Assembly: GCA_050739575.1 (NCBI GenBank)
Contig: JBOIBN010000045.1
Location: 1 to 20,154 of the forward strand
DNA: 20,154 nucleotides
Source of the DNA: JBOIBN01 sp050739575
GTDB taxonomy: Bacteria > Pseudomonadota > Gammaproteobacteria > JAKDMP01
Reading direction: 5' to 3'
Positions 1 through 6,228 of the stretch are shown piece after piece. Every line of letters starts with the position of its first letter. Position 1 is the first letter of the stretch. The translations under genes and the position numbers were made by a program. The notes beneath the pieces are model-generated. The model was not told where the DNA came from. It made no database searches and worked only from the letters and a program-made list of their open reading frames with translations.

Positions 1-103
1 TGACTGTCGCTGAATCGAGACTTCTTCACGTAGAACCTCCTCGCTCCAATAAGAGAAAATTCTACTTCTGAATACCGCTACTTTCGGGGGGGATTACCGT
101 GCT

Positions 104-718
104 TCATTTCTCGTCGAGAACTTTGTCTTCACGATGACGCCGTCCCAGACTCGCCGCGTAACGCAGCATCGCGTCCGGCATAATCGTCCCGTCGGACGCT
201 GGCAGATCTATGCCGAACACCGTCTTCGGGAAATTCAACGGTTCCTGGATCGCCCGGATCTCGTCGTGCTGATGGGGCGGGAGGATGCGGCACGGGTCGC
301 CGACGGCGATCCAGCCGATCGGCACCGTTTCGCCGGGCGGCAGCGCGGTTTTAAGATGCACCACTCCGTTGATCCGTACTTCTGCGCCCTCGCCGATTCG
401 TGCTGCAGTGAAGACCGAGCAGCCCGTCGCGATAAACACGTTGCTTTCCACCGTGCAGCCGGTGAGGTGGGCATGGGGCCCGATCAGGACGTTGTCGCCG
501 ATTCTCAGCGGATGTTTCGGCGTGCCGCGCAGCACGGCGTTTTCCATGACGACGCAGTTCTCGCCGATTCTCACGGAAGCGCCCGCCGCGGTGACGACGG
601 CACCGAAAAGCACCTGCGAATTGGCGCCGATGGTCACGTCCCCGCAAATGACGGCGTTCGGTGCAATGTGGGCCGATTCGTGAATCGTCGGTCGCTTGCC
701 CCGGTGTTCTATCAGCAT
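104..718 (-). CDS. Gamma-carbonic-anhydrase-like left-handed beta-helix protein
   Basis: A 204-residue protein. Residues 12-125 show the hexapeptide periodicity of a left-handed beta-helix (repeats such as NAVICGDVTIGANS and NVLIGPHAHLTGCTV), followed by a helical tail (HDEIRAIQEPLNFPKTVFGID). Proteins like this are usually named gamma carbonic anhydrase family or hexapeptide acyltransferase. Where a true gamma carbonic anhydrase has zinc ligands (IGHGAxLHGC), this one reads IGPHAHLTGC, so the usual histidine spacing is lost and carbonic anhydrase activity is doubtful. I chose the ATG at 718 because AAAGGAAG lies 5 nt upstream; an upstream in-frame ATG at 748 would overlap the preceding gene. 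The SnoaL-like gene ends 16 nt before this start, so the two are probably one transcript. The substrate is unknown. Confidence 0.8.
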   Translation of the reverse strand: MLIEHRGKRPTIHESAHIAPNAVICGDVTIGANSQVLFGAVVTAAGASVRIGENCVVMENAVLRGTPKHPLRIGDNVLIGPHAHLTGCTVESNVFIATGCSVFTAARIGEGAEVRINGVVHLKTALPPGETVPIGWIAVGDPCRILPPHQHDEIRAIQEPLNFPKTVFGIDLPASDGTIMPDAMLRYAASLGRRHREDKVLDEK

Positions 719-734
719 GTCGCTTCCTTTCGGT

Positions 735-1292
735 TCAACGCGGCGCAATGCCGGCGCGGCGGGCGATCATTCCGTTGGCGGGATACGTCGGGTCGAGCAG
801 GCGCGTGGCCTGTTCGGCGCCCGAGACTGGAAGCAGTGCCGGATCGAGCAGACCGACCTGCACCAGAAGCGAGGCCTGGTCCCAGTAGATGTGTTCGTAG
901 GCGATGCGGCCGGATTCATCGAAGCCCATCACGACGACATGGGGCAGCACGACTTTCCGGCCGGTCGGCGCCACGCCTGGCAGAAAGACTCGCATTTCGT
1001 GATCGTGAGTGAACCTGACGATCAGCTCGTCTATAACGCGATTCTCGCCGATCGTGCGCGAGACTTGTTTCACCTCGACGTCGTCCGGCCAATAGCCGAC
1101 GAAATGATCCGTGTAGAAGCGCTCGACTTCCGCCCGTCCGGTGCCGCCGGCGAGCGTCGGCACGTGCGTCAGGTAAGGTTCCGGCACCATCGTGGCCAAG
1201 GCCGCGGCCACGTCCTTGTCCACGAACTCCGCCTTGATGTGGGCATCGAAAGCGGCGCCGTGGCCGCGTGGCGATTGGTTGTTCCCGCTCAT
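735..1292 (-). CDS. SnoaL-like / NTF2-fold polyketide cyclase-family protein
   Basis: A 185-residue soluble protein with no signal peptide. Its pattern matches the NTF2-like SnoaL fold: an N-terminal helix, the segment GGTGRAEVERFYTDHFVGYWPDDVEVKQVSRTIGENRVIDELIVRFTHD, then strands ending in GRIAYEHIYWDQASLLVQVGLLDP. Family members act as cyclases, isomerases or small-ligand binding domains, and function cannot be read from the fold. The EHIYWDQ stretch is typical of the ester-cyclase-like branch. The gene is first in an apparent two-gene operon with the beta-helix protein. The upstream sequence reads GGGATGCA before the ATG, giving a modest Shine-Dalgarno match. Confidence 0.78.
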   Translation of the reverse strand: MSGNNQSPRGHGAAFDAHIKAEFVDKDVAAALATMVPEPYLTHVPTLAGGTGRAEVERFYTDHFVGYWPDDVEVKQVSRTIGENRVIDELIVRFTHDHEMRVFLPGVAPTGRKVVLPHVVVMGFDESGRIAYEHIYWDQASLLVQVGLLDPALLPVSGAEQATRLLDPTYPANGMIARRAGIAPR

Positions 1293-1477
1293 TGCATCCC
1301 GGCCGCCGGGCCTATTTCGTATCGTAGCACCGCCCGCAAGCTTTTATTTCCCGATCCCCATATAGCCGTTCGGCTGGATACTTTTGCCTTGAACTCCGCG
1401 GCCGGCTTTTAATACCGGGACGGTGCCCCGGGCGATCCGTAAAGCTGCAGATTGCAAGACTCAAGGCCGCTTCCCAA

Positions 1478-1509
1478 TAAAAAAGCCCCGTCGCGAACGA
1501 CGGGGCTTT
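1478..1509 (-). terminator. Intrinsic terminator of the RRM gene
   Basis: A perfect 12-bp inverted repeat (AAAGCCCCGTCG at 1482-1493 and CGACGGGGCTTT at 1498-1509) encloses a 4-nt loop. On the minus strand it is followed by a run of six T residues (1484-1479). It lies 33 bases beyond the stop codon of the RRM gene, so it is well placed to end that transcript. On the plus strand only three T residues follow the stem, so termination from that side is less certain. No gene was seen in the rest of 1293-1541. Confidence 0.9.
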
Positions 1510-1541
1510 GGTGTCCGATTCGGATCAGACCCGGTTCAGGC

Positions 1542-1832
1542 TTACCACCTGCCGCGGTCGCCACCGCCGCCGCCGCTGTTCCGCGGCTTGTCCATGGCGA
1601 CGTTGACCTTGAGCGGACGGCCGTCAAGGTCCTTGCCGTTCTGCTCGAGGGCCTTCTCGGCCGCCGCCTGGGTGGCGAAAGTGATGAATCCGAAGCCCTT
1701 CGGCCGACCGGTATCACGGTCCATGATCAGGGCGAGTTCCGAAATTTCTCCGTATTGGGAAAAAATCCCGCGCAGCTGCGCTTCGTCTACCGAATACGGG
1801 AAGTTGCCGACATACAATTTATTCTGAGCCAT
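1542..1832 (-). CDS. Single-RRM RNA-binding protein with glycine-rich tail
   Basis: A 96-residue protein made of one RNA recognition motif. RNP2 is LYVGNF (residues 6-11) and RNP1 is KGFGFITF (45-52), with the aromatic RNA-stacking residues in place. A short Gly/Arg tail follows (residues 87-96, ending GDRGRW). This is the architecture of bacterial cold- or stress-induced RRM proteins, thought to act as cytoplasmic RNA chaperones. The gene appears monocistronic, with its own strong terminator downstream. Its leader contains GAGAGG about 15 nt before the ATG, which is a long spacing and leaves room for leader-based control. Family assignment is secure; cold induction is inferred from relatives only. 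Confidence 0.93.
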   Translation of the reverse strand: MAQNKLYVGNFPYSVDEAQLRGIFSQYGEISELALIMDRDTGRPKGFGFITFATQAAAEKALEQNGKDLDGRPLKVNVAMDKPRNSGGGGGDRGRW

Positions 1833-2117
1833 TGAATCTATCTAAAACCTCTCAAGTAACGATTAAAAACACAATTGTCATCGCTGCGATCGGCGACATT
1901 CCAAATGCCGTAGCCCGCAAAAACAACGAGGCATCATAGCACACCGAAAAGAATATAGATAGCAAAAACAAGCCGGTAGGGACCGTGGCGGCGATCCCCG
2001 GCCGAAATCCCGGGTTCCGTACCGGCTGTTTCCTTCATCGTTTGGCGTCTTTCGCCGGCGCCGGGCGACCGGATTCGTTCGCTTATGATGTTGATTCGCA
2101 TGATCGAGGAGCAAAAC
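1833..2117. other. Divergent intergenic region, RRM gene / FMN reductase
   Basis: This gap carries the 5' leaders of two divergent genes. The 120 bases next to the RRM start are clearly AT-richer than the surroundings. No convincing sigma70 -35/-10 pair with proper spacing was found on either strand. TATGAT at 2084-2089 could be a -10 for the reductase, but it lacks a clear -35. No further gene was recognised. Confidence 0.4.
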
Positions 2118-2678
2118 ATGAGCACGACACGAGACATCGCCGTATTGGTCGGGAGCCTGCGCAAGGAGTCGTACACGCTAAAGGTAGCCAAGGCGCTGGC
2201 CGAACTCGCTCCGGCCGCCTTGAAGCTAGACCGGGTCGAGATCGGCCGGCTGCCGCTCTATAACCAGGATCTGGAAACCGACTCGCCGCCGCCGGAATGG
2301 GTGGCGTTTCGCGATCGAGTCCGGGCGAGCGACGCGCTGCTGTTCGCGACCGCCGAATACAATCGCTCCGTGCCGGCCGTACTGAAGAATGCGATTGATG
2401 TCGGATCAAGACCGATCGGGCACAGCATCTGGAACGGAAAGCCGGGAGCGGTCATCAGCGTTTCGCCCGGCGCCATCGGCGGCTTCGGCGCGAATCACCA
2501 TCTGCGCCAGTCTCTCGTATTCCTCAACGTGCCCACCCTGCAGCAGGAAGCCTACATCGGCGGCGCCGCAAAGCTTTTCGATAAAGACGGGAAACTCACG
2601 AACGAGGACACGAAAAAGTTTCTGACTGATTACATGCAGAAATTCGCCAACTGGATTGAAACCCAGCTACGAGGCTGA
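2118..2678 (+). CDS. NADPH-dependent FMN reductase (ChrR/YieF-like flavoprotein)
   Basis: A 186-residue flavodoxin-like protein. The FMN-phosphate loop is GSLRKESYT (residues 12-20), and the hallmark TAEYNRSVPAVLKNAID lies at 78-94. This is the same layout and length as E. coli ChrR/YieF (188 residues), a quinone, chromate and azo-compound reductase that uses NAD(P)H. The start is the ATG at 2118, preceded by GAGGAG with a 6-nt spacer. An in-frame ATG at 2085 is less likely. The closest function is probably quinone or xenobiotic reduction protecting against redox cycling; the exact substrate cannot be determined. It is followed 70 bases later by ybiI on the same strand. Confidence 0.9.
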   Translation: MSTTRDIAVLVGSLRKESYTLKVAKALAELAPAALKLDRVEIGRLPLYNQDLETDSPPPEWVAFRDRVRASDALLFATAEYNRSVPAVLKNAIDVGSRPIGHSIWNGKPGAVISVSPGAIGGFGANHHLRQSLVFLNVPTLQQEAYIGGAAKLFDKDGKLTNEDTKKFLTDYMQKFANWIETQLRG

Positions 2679-2748
2679 AACAGGAACTCGAACCCGTAAG
2701 GGTTGATTTAACCTGTACATGTTTCGTCGCAACAGCTGAGAGAGAGTA

Positions 2749-3018
2749 ATGGCTACCGGATGGGCCAAAGACGGCGCGGTACAGGACCAGATCGACAGCA
2801 CGGTGCAGGACGCCGTTGAGCGCGCGCGCCGCAAACTCGCCCAGGGTGGCGAGAGCCTGAAGTATTGCGAGGAATGCGGCGAGGAAATCCCGCCGCGCCG
2901 CCGCGAGCTGATTCCCGGCGTACGTCTCTGCGTCGACTGCCAGACCGAGCGCGACAAGCAAGAATCCGACGCGGCACCCTACAACCGCCGCGGCAGCAAG
3001 GACAGCCAACTGCGGTAG
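2749..3018 (+). CDS. ybiI: DksA/TraR-family C4 zinc-finger protein YbiI
   Basis: An 89-residue protein with a C-X2-C-X17-C-X2-C zinc finger (Cys40, Cys43, Cys61, Cys64) after a short helical segment. It ends in YNRRGSKDSQLR, the same ending I recall for E. coli YbiI (88 residues). The family is related to DksA, which binds the secondary channel of RNA polymerase, but YbiI lacks the long coiled coil and its role is uncharacterised. GAGAGAG lies just upstream of the ATG. The preceding 70-base gap holds a small AACCC/GGGTT hairpin (5 bp) with no T-tract. Confidence 0.92.
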   Translation: MATGWAKDGAVQDQIDSTVQDAVERARRKLAQGGESLKYCEECGEEIPPRRRELIPGVRLCVDCQTERDKQESDAAPYNRRGSKDSQLR

Positions 3019-3038
3019 GTTTCTTAAATAATAAAGGG

Positions 3039-3509
3039 CTACGACTTCTTTCCACTACTTCTCAGCCTTTCTAGCGACTTGGCGAATTCGTATTGCGTAA
3101 GTTCGCCCTTCATATGCTTACTCGACAGGTTAACTCCGAATTCAGGTTTGCTGCGCAATCCTTCGTAATCTCGATCGACCAGAGCCGGTGTCGGTGTGAG
3201 CCACGCCTCCGATGGAACAAGGAATAGAGACGGCCGATTTTCCTCTTCTTCAAATACCGCGATTGCGACGTATAAGTCGGGTGCAGGCTCAAAGTGCTCC
3301 TTCGCCATAAATACGTAGCCAGTGCCGCGAATCGACTTCACCTGAACCGAGAAGTACTTGCCTTTCTCATGTTTCGCGACAAAGTCGATTCCCCGATCGT
3401 CCACTTCAGTGGAGAATACCTGGAAGCCGGCGCGGGTAAATTCCATCTTGACGTAGTACTCGGCGTACGCGCCGACTTGCTGACGGTTTAGATGCTTCCA
3501 ACTACTCAT
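3039..3509 (-). CDS. DUF4365-like PD-(D/E)XK nuclease-fold protein
   Basis: A 156-residue protein. The N-terminal half has the core of a PD-(D/E)XK nuclease: Glu17 in GAYAEYYVKMEF, Asp42 in RGIDFVAK, and Gln56-Val-Lys58 in SVQVKSIRG. This is the QxK variant also used by Mrr enzymes. The layout matches DUF4365-type proteins, which often occur in defence or mobile regions, usually with unknown targets. It ends 21 bases from the convergent ybiI stop. No well-spaced Shine-Dalgarno sequence precedes the ATG (AGG only 2 nt away). Base composition is AT-richer than the neighbouring genes, consistent with acquisition. Nuclease activity is inferred from the motif only. Confidence 0.75.
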   Translation of the reverse strand: MSSWKHLNRQQVGAYAEYYVKMEFTRAGFQVFSTEVDDRGIDFVAKHEKGKYFSVQVKSIRGTGYVFMAKEHFEPAPDLYVAIAVFEEEENRPSLFLVPSEAWLTPTPALVDRDYEGLRSKPEFGVNLSSKHMKGELTQYEFAKSLERLRSSGKKS

Positions 3510-3631
3510 GACCTACACAGTATAAGTCGATATATATCAATGCTCGGCGGACTTGTCCATCGAGAACAGTGCAGATCGAAGAAATTCGTCTAGAGTATTC
3601 GGGGGTGGTGGGCGCACGGGGATGCGATTCT

Positions 3632-4045
3632 TTACACGAAGCCTTCATCAACGAGCCTGCTGCCTTGGACGTTTATCTCATGCCTCTGCCCTGACCCGAC
3701 CACAACGCGACACCAGCTTTCCACAACGAGAAGGGTCTGCTCGTTCTCGCCCTCGAACCAATAGCTGAATCCGCCATACATGCCTGGGACGGGGAACCAA
3801 GCTTTAGGCTCGTCGGATGAAAGAAGTGGGGCTAATTCTGGAAGTTTAACTTTGTGCTGGTCAACGAGTTCGGCAGTACGCTTCCGAATGACTTCGTGGA
3901 AATGCCGTTGTATCGCCAATAGCGTCTCTTCGGATACATGTGGCCGAACGATTCTCCTTCGCCCAATGCTTGCATCGAGCGGCGCCGTTTTGCGCCCCCC
4001 ACTCGGACGAATCAATAACAATATATTAGGCAATGGATGCCTCAA
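3632..4045 (-). CDS. Conserved hypothetical protein (WFPVPGMYGGFSYWFEG family)
   Basis: The open frame from about residue 34 (RPHVSEETLLAIQRHFHEVI) to the end (SGQRHEINVQGSRLVDEGFV) looks like a genuine protein: helical first, then a strand-rich half with the distinctive WFPVPGMYGGFSYWFEG at 83-99 and VVESWCRVVVGSGQRH. I recall similar small hypothetical proteins from other bacteria but know no function. The start is uncertain. The frame opens only with TTG codons (4045 or 4033), and the first 33 residues look unlike the rest, so the native start may have been lost. No Shine-Dalgarno sequence was seen. It lies 122 bases upstream of the DUF4365-like gene on the same strand. Confidence 0.55.
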   Translation of the reverse strand: MRHPLPNILLLIRPSGGRKTAPLDASIGRRRIVRPHVSEETLLAIQRHFHEVIRKRTAELVDQHKVKLPELAPLLSSDEPKAWFPVPGMYGGFSYWFEGENEQTLLVVESWCRVVVGSGQRHEINVQGSRLVDEGFV

Positions 4046-4145
4046 ATGTAAAGGTAAAAGGTAAGGTTGAAATTTTCACTTTGCAATACACGCGGAGTTA
4101 CTTGAGACGGATAGACAGCTGAGTTAGGTGTGCTGTGAGCATGAT

Positions 4146-4268
4146 TTATTCGCGGCCGTCGTGGGTGGTCAAGCCGCGGTAGAGTTCGGGGCGGCGATCG
4201 CGGAAGATGCCCCAGTCGCGGCGCATCTTATGGTAATGGATGCTGTCGTTAGTTGCTCCTCCGGTCAT
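4146..4268 (-). pseudogene. Detached second copy of the aguB 3' end, now a 40-codon ORF
   Basis: The last 27 codons here (4146-4226, including the stop) encode MRRDWGIFRDRRPELYRGL followed by TTHDGRE. The end of the intact AguB downstream of mrr reads MRREWGIFRDRRPELYSGL then AAHDGSE. By my count 68 of 81 nucleotides match (84%), and 21 of 26 residues. No other part of an aguB copy is present. The frame extends 14 codons upstream to an ATG at 4268, which overlaps the mrr TGA stop as ATGA, so the fragment could be translated by coupling to mrr. It is either a displaced original gene end or a partial duplication. Expression is unknown. Confidence 0.8.
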
Positions 4269-5149
4269 TCATCGGGTGCCAGGTAGTAGACGGGACGCAG
4301 AGGCAATAATTGTCTTTTGCTTTCAGGGATACGATCGTAGTGCTGCGTCCAAAGGTCGAATAGGCGTTTCAGGTCCAGCAACATAATGCGTCTCTTTTCC
4401 TGACGCCGGGCTTCTTCCTCCGCATCGCGAGTAAATCCGCCGGTCGAGACAAAAATGCCGACATCAGCGTCTCCTAGGAGAGCCATAAAACCGCGTACGC
4501 CGTCCGCGGCTATTTTGTCAGCTCTCCGTTTAACTTGCGCTTTAATCCGTGGTCCCTTTACGCCCAACGGATCCACATGTGCGACGATGTCAATTCCCTT
4601 GTCAGGCCCAGGTGGAGAGACCCACTCCACAAAATAGCCCATACCGCTCAGCAAACCTGCCACCAATTCCTGAAAGTCGTACGGGTTCATCCTTTCCAGA
4701 AATGCCTGAATCTCTGACCATGCGGCTTCTTCCGCTTCTTCGAGCGTGGCGGCAGCTTGACCTGAGTCATGTTCCGCTTCTTCGTTTTCGTCGTCCGGTT
4801 GGTCGGCCTTCCACTGGTTATACAGTCGCCTGGCTTCGAGACTAAATCGCTCCGGGTCTTTGAATTTCTCAAAAGCTGCGCGTCCCAGATCCGTGAGGGC
4901 CCAAGACCCCTTGTTCTTGATTAGCCAGCCTGCCTTGACCGGAGCAATCGTGTTGAATCGCACTATCTTCTCGTATCGGCGCACGTTCGGACGATTCGGA
5001 TAGCTGCTCGCTTCATATGGCGTAGGAGGCACAAGTTCCTCTAGCCTCCGCAGAACGTCCTTCGCAGGCACCGCATCCGACTCTCGTCCGAGAATCTGGA
5101 ATACGCCGCGTATGAGTTCCCCAGACCTCTTTCGAGTGATTTCTGGCAT
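4265..5149 (-). CDS. mrr: Mrr-like restriction endonuclease
   Basis: A 294-residue protein, close to the 304 of E. coli Mrr. Residues 1-110 form a winged-helix N-terminal domain (Mrr_N-like; GWLIKNKGSWALTDLGRAAFEKF). An acidic linker follows (117-145), then the Mrr catalytic PD-(D/E)XK domain from about 150: Glu161 in FQELVAGLL, Asp187 in DKGIDIVA, Gln205-Val-Lys207 in KAQVKRR, and the family motif FVSTGGFT (233-240). Mrr enzymes are type IV restriction nucleases that cut modified DNA. I chose the ATG at 5149 because AAGGAG sits 8 nt upstream; an open extension to 5278 overlaps aguB and is not Mrr-like. No methylase partner is present, as expected for type IV. The gene lies between two copies of the aguB 3' end. 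Confidence 0.9.
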   Translation of the reverse strand: MPEITRKRSGELIRGVFQILGRESDAVPAKDVLRRLEELVPPTPYEASSYPNRPNVRRYEKIVRFNTIAPVKAGWLIKNKGSWALTDLGRAAFEKFKDPERFSLEARRLYNQWKADQPDDENEEAEHDSGQAAATLEEAEEAAWSEIQAFLERMNPYDFQELVAGLLSGMGYFVEWVSPPGPDKGIDIVAHVDPLGVKGPRIKAQVKRRADKIAADGVRGFMALLGDADVGIFVSTGGFTRDAEEEARRQEKRRIMLLDLKRLFDLWTQHYDRIPESKRQLLPLRPVYYLAPDE

Positions 5150-5208
5150 CGTCCGCTCCTTATCCTTTGTCGCGCCAACTAGGATATGACAATAACAGTA
5201 CGGCGGTG

Positions 5209-6078
5209 CTACTCGCTGCCGTCGTGGGCGGCGAGGCCGCTGTAGAGTTCTGGCCGTCGGTCGCGGAAGATGCCCCATTCGCGGCGCATCGCGGCGATTT
5301 CGTCAAGGTCGAATTCGGCGGTGAGGATGGTTTCCTCGGTGCGGTTCGCTTCGGCGGCGACGGCGCCGGTGTGGTCGGCGATGAAGGAGGTGCCGTAGAA
5401 GGTGACGGTCGCGTCGCGGCCCTGCTCTTCGCCGACGCGGTTGGCGGCGGCGAGCGGCATCACATTCGCACCGGCGTGGCCCTGCATCACGCGGCGCCAA
5501 TGTCCGGATGAATCGATTTCGGGCGAGGGCGGTTCGCTGCCGATCGCGGTCGGATAGAGCAGCACTTCGGCGCCGCGCAGCGCCATCAGGCGTGCGGGCT
5601 CGGGGAACCACTGGTCCCAGCAGATGAGGGCGCCGATTCGCCCGGCCTTGGTTGCGACCGGTTGGTAGGCGGTGTCGCCGGGCGTGAAGTAGAACTTTTC
5701 CTGATAGCCGGGGCCGTCGGGAATGTGCGTCTTGCGGTACACGCCGCGCACGCTGCCGTCGGCGTCGAGCGTCGCGAGACTATTGAAGTAGGCGTTGCCG
5801 GCGCGCTCGAAGAAAGAAACGGGAAGCACGACGCCGAGTTCGCGCGCGATTGCCGAGAAGCGCTTGAGCAGCGGATGCTCGGCGGCGGGCGCCGCCCACT
5901 CGAAGAACTTCGCGTCCTGATCCTTGCAGAAGTACGGATGCGCGAAGAGTTCGGGGAGCAGCACGAGATTGGCGCCTTGCTTCGCCGCCTCACGCACGAA
6001 GCGCTCGGCCTTGGCGACGTTGGCGTCGTGGTCGGCGCCCATCTGCATCTGCACGGCAGCCAAATTCAGTTTGCGCAT
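5209..6078 (-). CDS. aguB: N-carbamoylputrescine amidase
   Basis: A 289-residue nitrilase-superfamily enzyme hydrolysing N-carbamoylputrescine to putrescine, CO2 and ammonia, the last step of the agmatine deiminase route. The Glu-Lys-Cys triad is intact: Glu43 (LLPELFAHPYF), Lys116 (YRKTHIPDGPGYQEKFYF) and Cys153 (LICWDQWFPEPARLMAL). The SGHWRRVMQGHAGAN segment is typical of AguB. The ATG at 6078 begins the conserved MRKLNLAAVQMQ and has a GGAG about 11 nt upstream. It lies downstream of aguA on the same strand, separated by 150 bases that include a palindromic repeat. The last 27 codons exist as a second, diverged copy beyond mrr, so the present gene end may be a replacement. Confidence 0.95.
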   Translation of the reverse strand: MRKLNLAAVQMQMGADHDANVAKAERFVREAAKQGANLVLLPELFAHPYFCKDQDAKFFEWAAPAAEHPLLKRFSAIARELGVVLPVSFFERAGNAYFNSLATLDADGSVRGVYRKTHIPDGPGYQEKFYFTPGDTAYQPVATKAGRIGALICWDQWFPEPARLMALRGAEVLLYPTAIGSEPPSPEIDSSGHWRRVMQGHAGANVMPLAAANRVGEEQGRDATVTFYGTSFIADHTGAVAAEANRTEETILTAEFDLDEIAAMRREWGIFRDRRPELYSGLAAHDGSE

Positions 6079-6154
6079 GTGCGAGTTGTCTCCGTGCTGT
6101 TTTCCCGCAGGGTCATTTACGGCGGAGAACGCGCCGTCGTGCGACGTCGCGTAC

Positions 6155-6196
6155 CCCCTCACCCTGACCCTCTCCCCCGCATGCGGGGGAGAGGGG
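6155..6196. repeat. REP-like palindromic repeat, copy A (aguA-aguB gap)
   Basis: A CCCCTCACCCTGA lead-in is followed by a perfect 28-bp palindrome at 6168-6195, with arms CCCTCTCCCCCGC and GCGGGGGAGAGGG around a central AT. A related element in the opposite orientation lies at 11498-11533. CCCTCACCC/GAGAGGG palindromes of this kind are common dispersed intergenic repeats in proteobacteria. Here it sits between aguA and aguB and could form a strong mRNA hairpin that alters the relative expression of aguB. Confidence 0.85.
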
Positions 6197-6228
6197 ATTA
6201 TTCCATGTTTCGGCGCTTACCGCCGGAA

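Noticed and set aside
134..1012. 292-codon open frame on the plus strand across the first two genes
   Set aside because: It has Arg/His-rich shadow composition and conflicts with two genes that have clear folds and ribosome sites.
2679..2748. Possible tRNA T-arm-like sequence before ybiI (CTCGAACCCG)
   Set aside because: No cloverleaf can be built around it; it is just a 5-bp AACCC/GGGTT hairpin.
3510..3560. Possible promoter (TTGATA and TATACT) upstream of the DUF4365-like gene
   Set aside because: The two boxes are only 10 bp apart, far from the 16-18 bp needed for sigma70.
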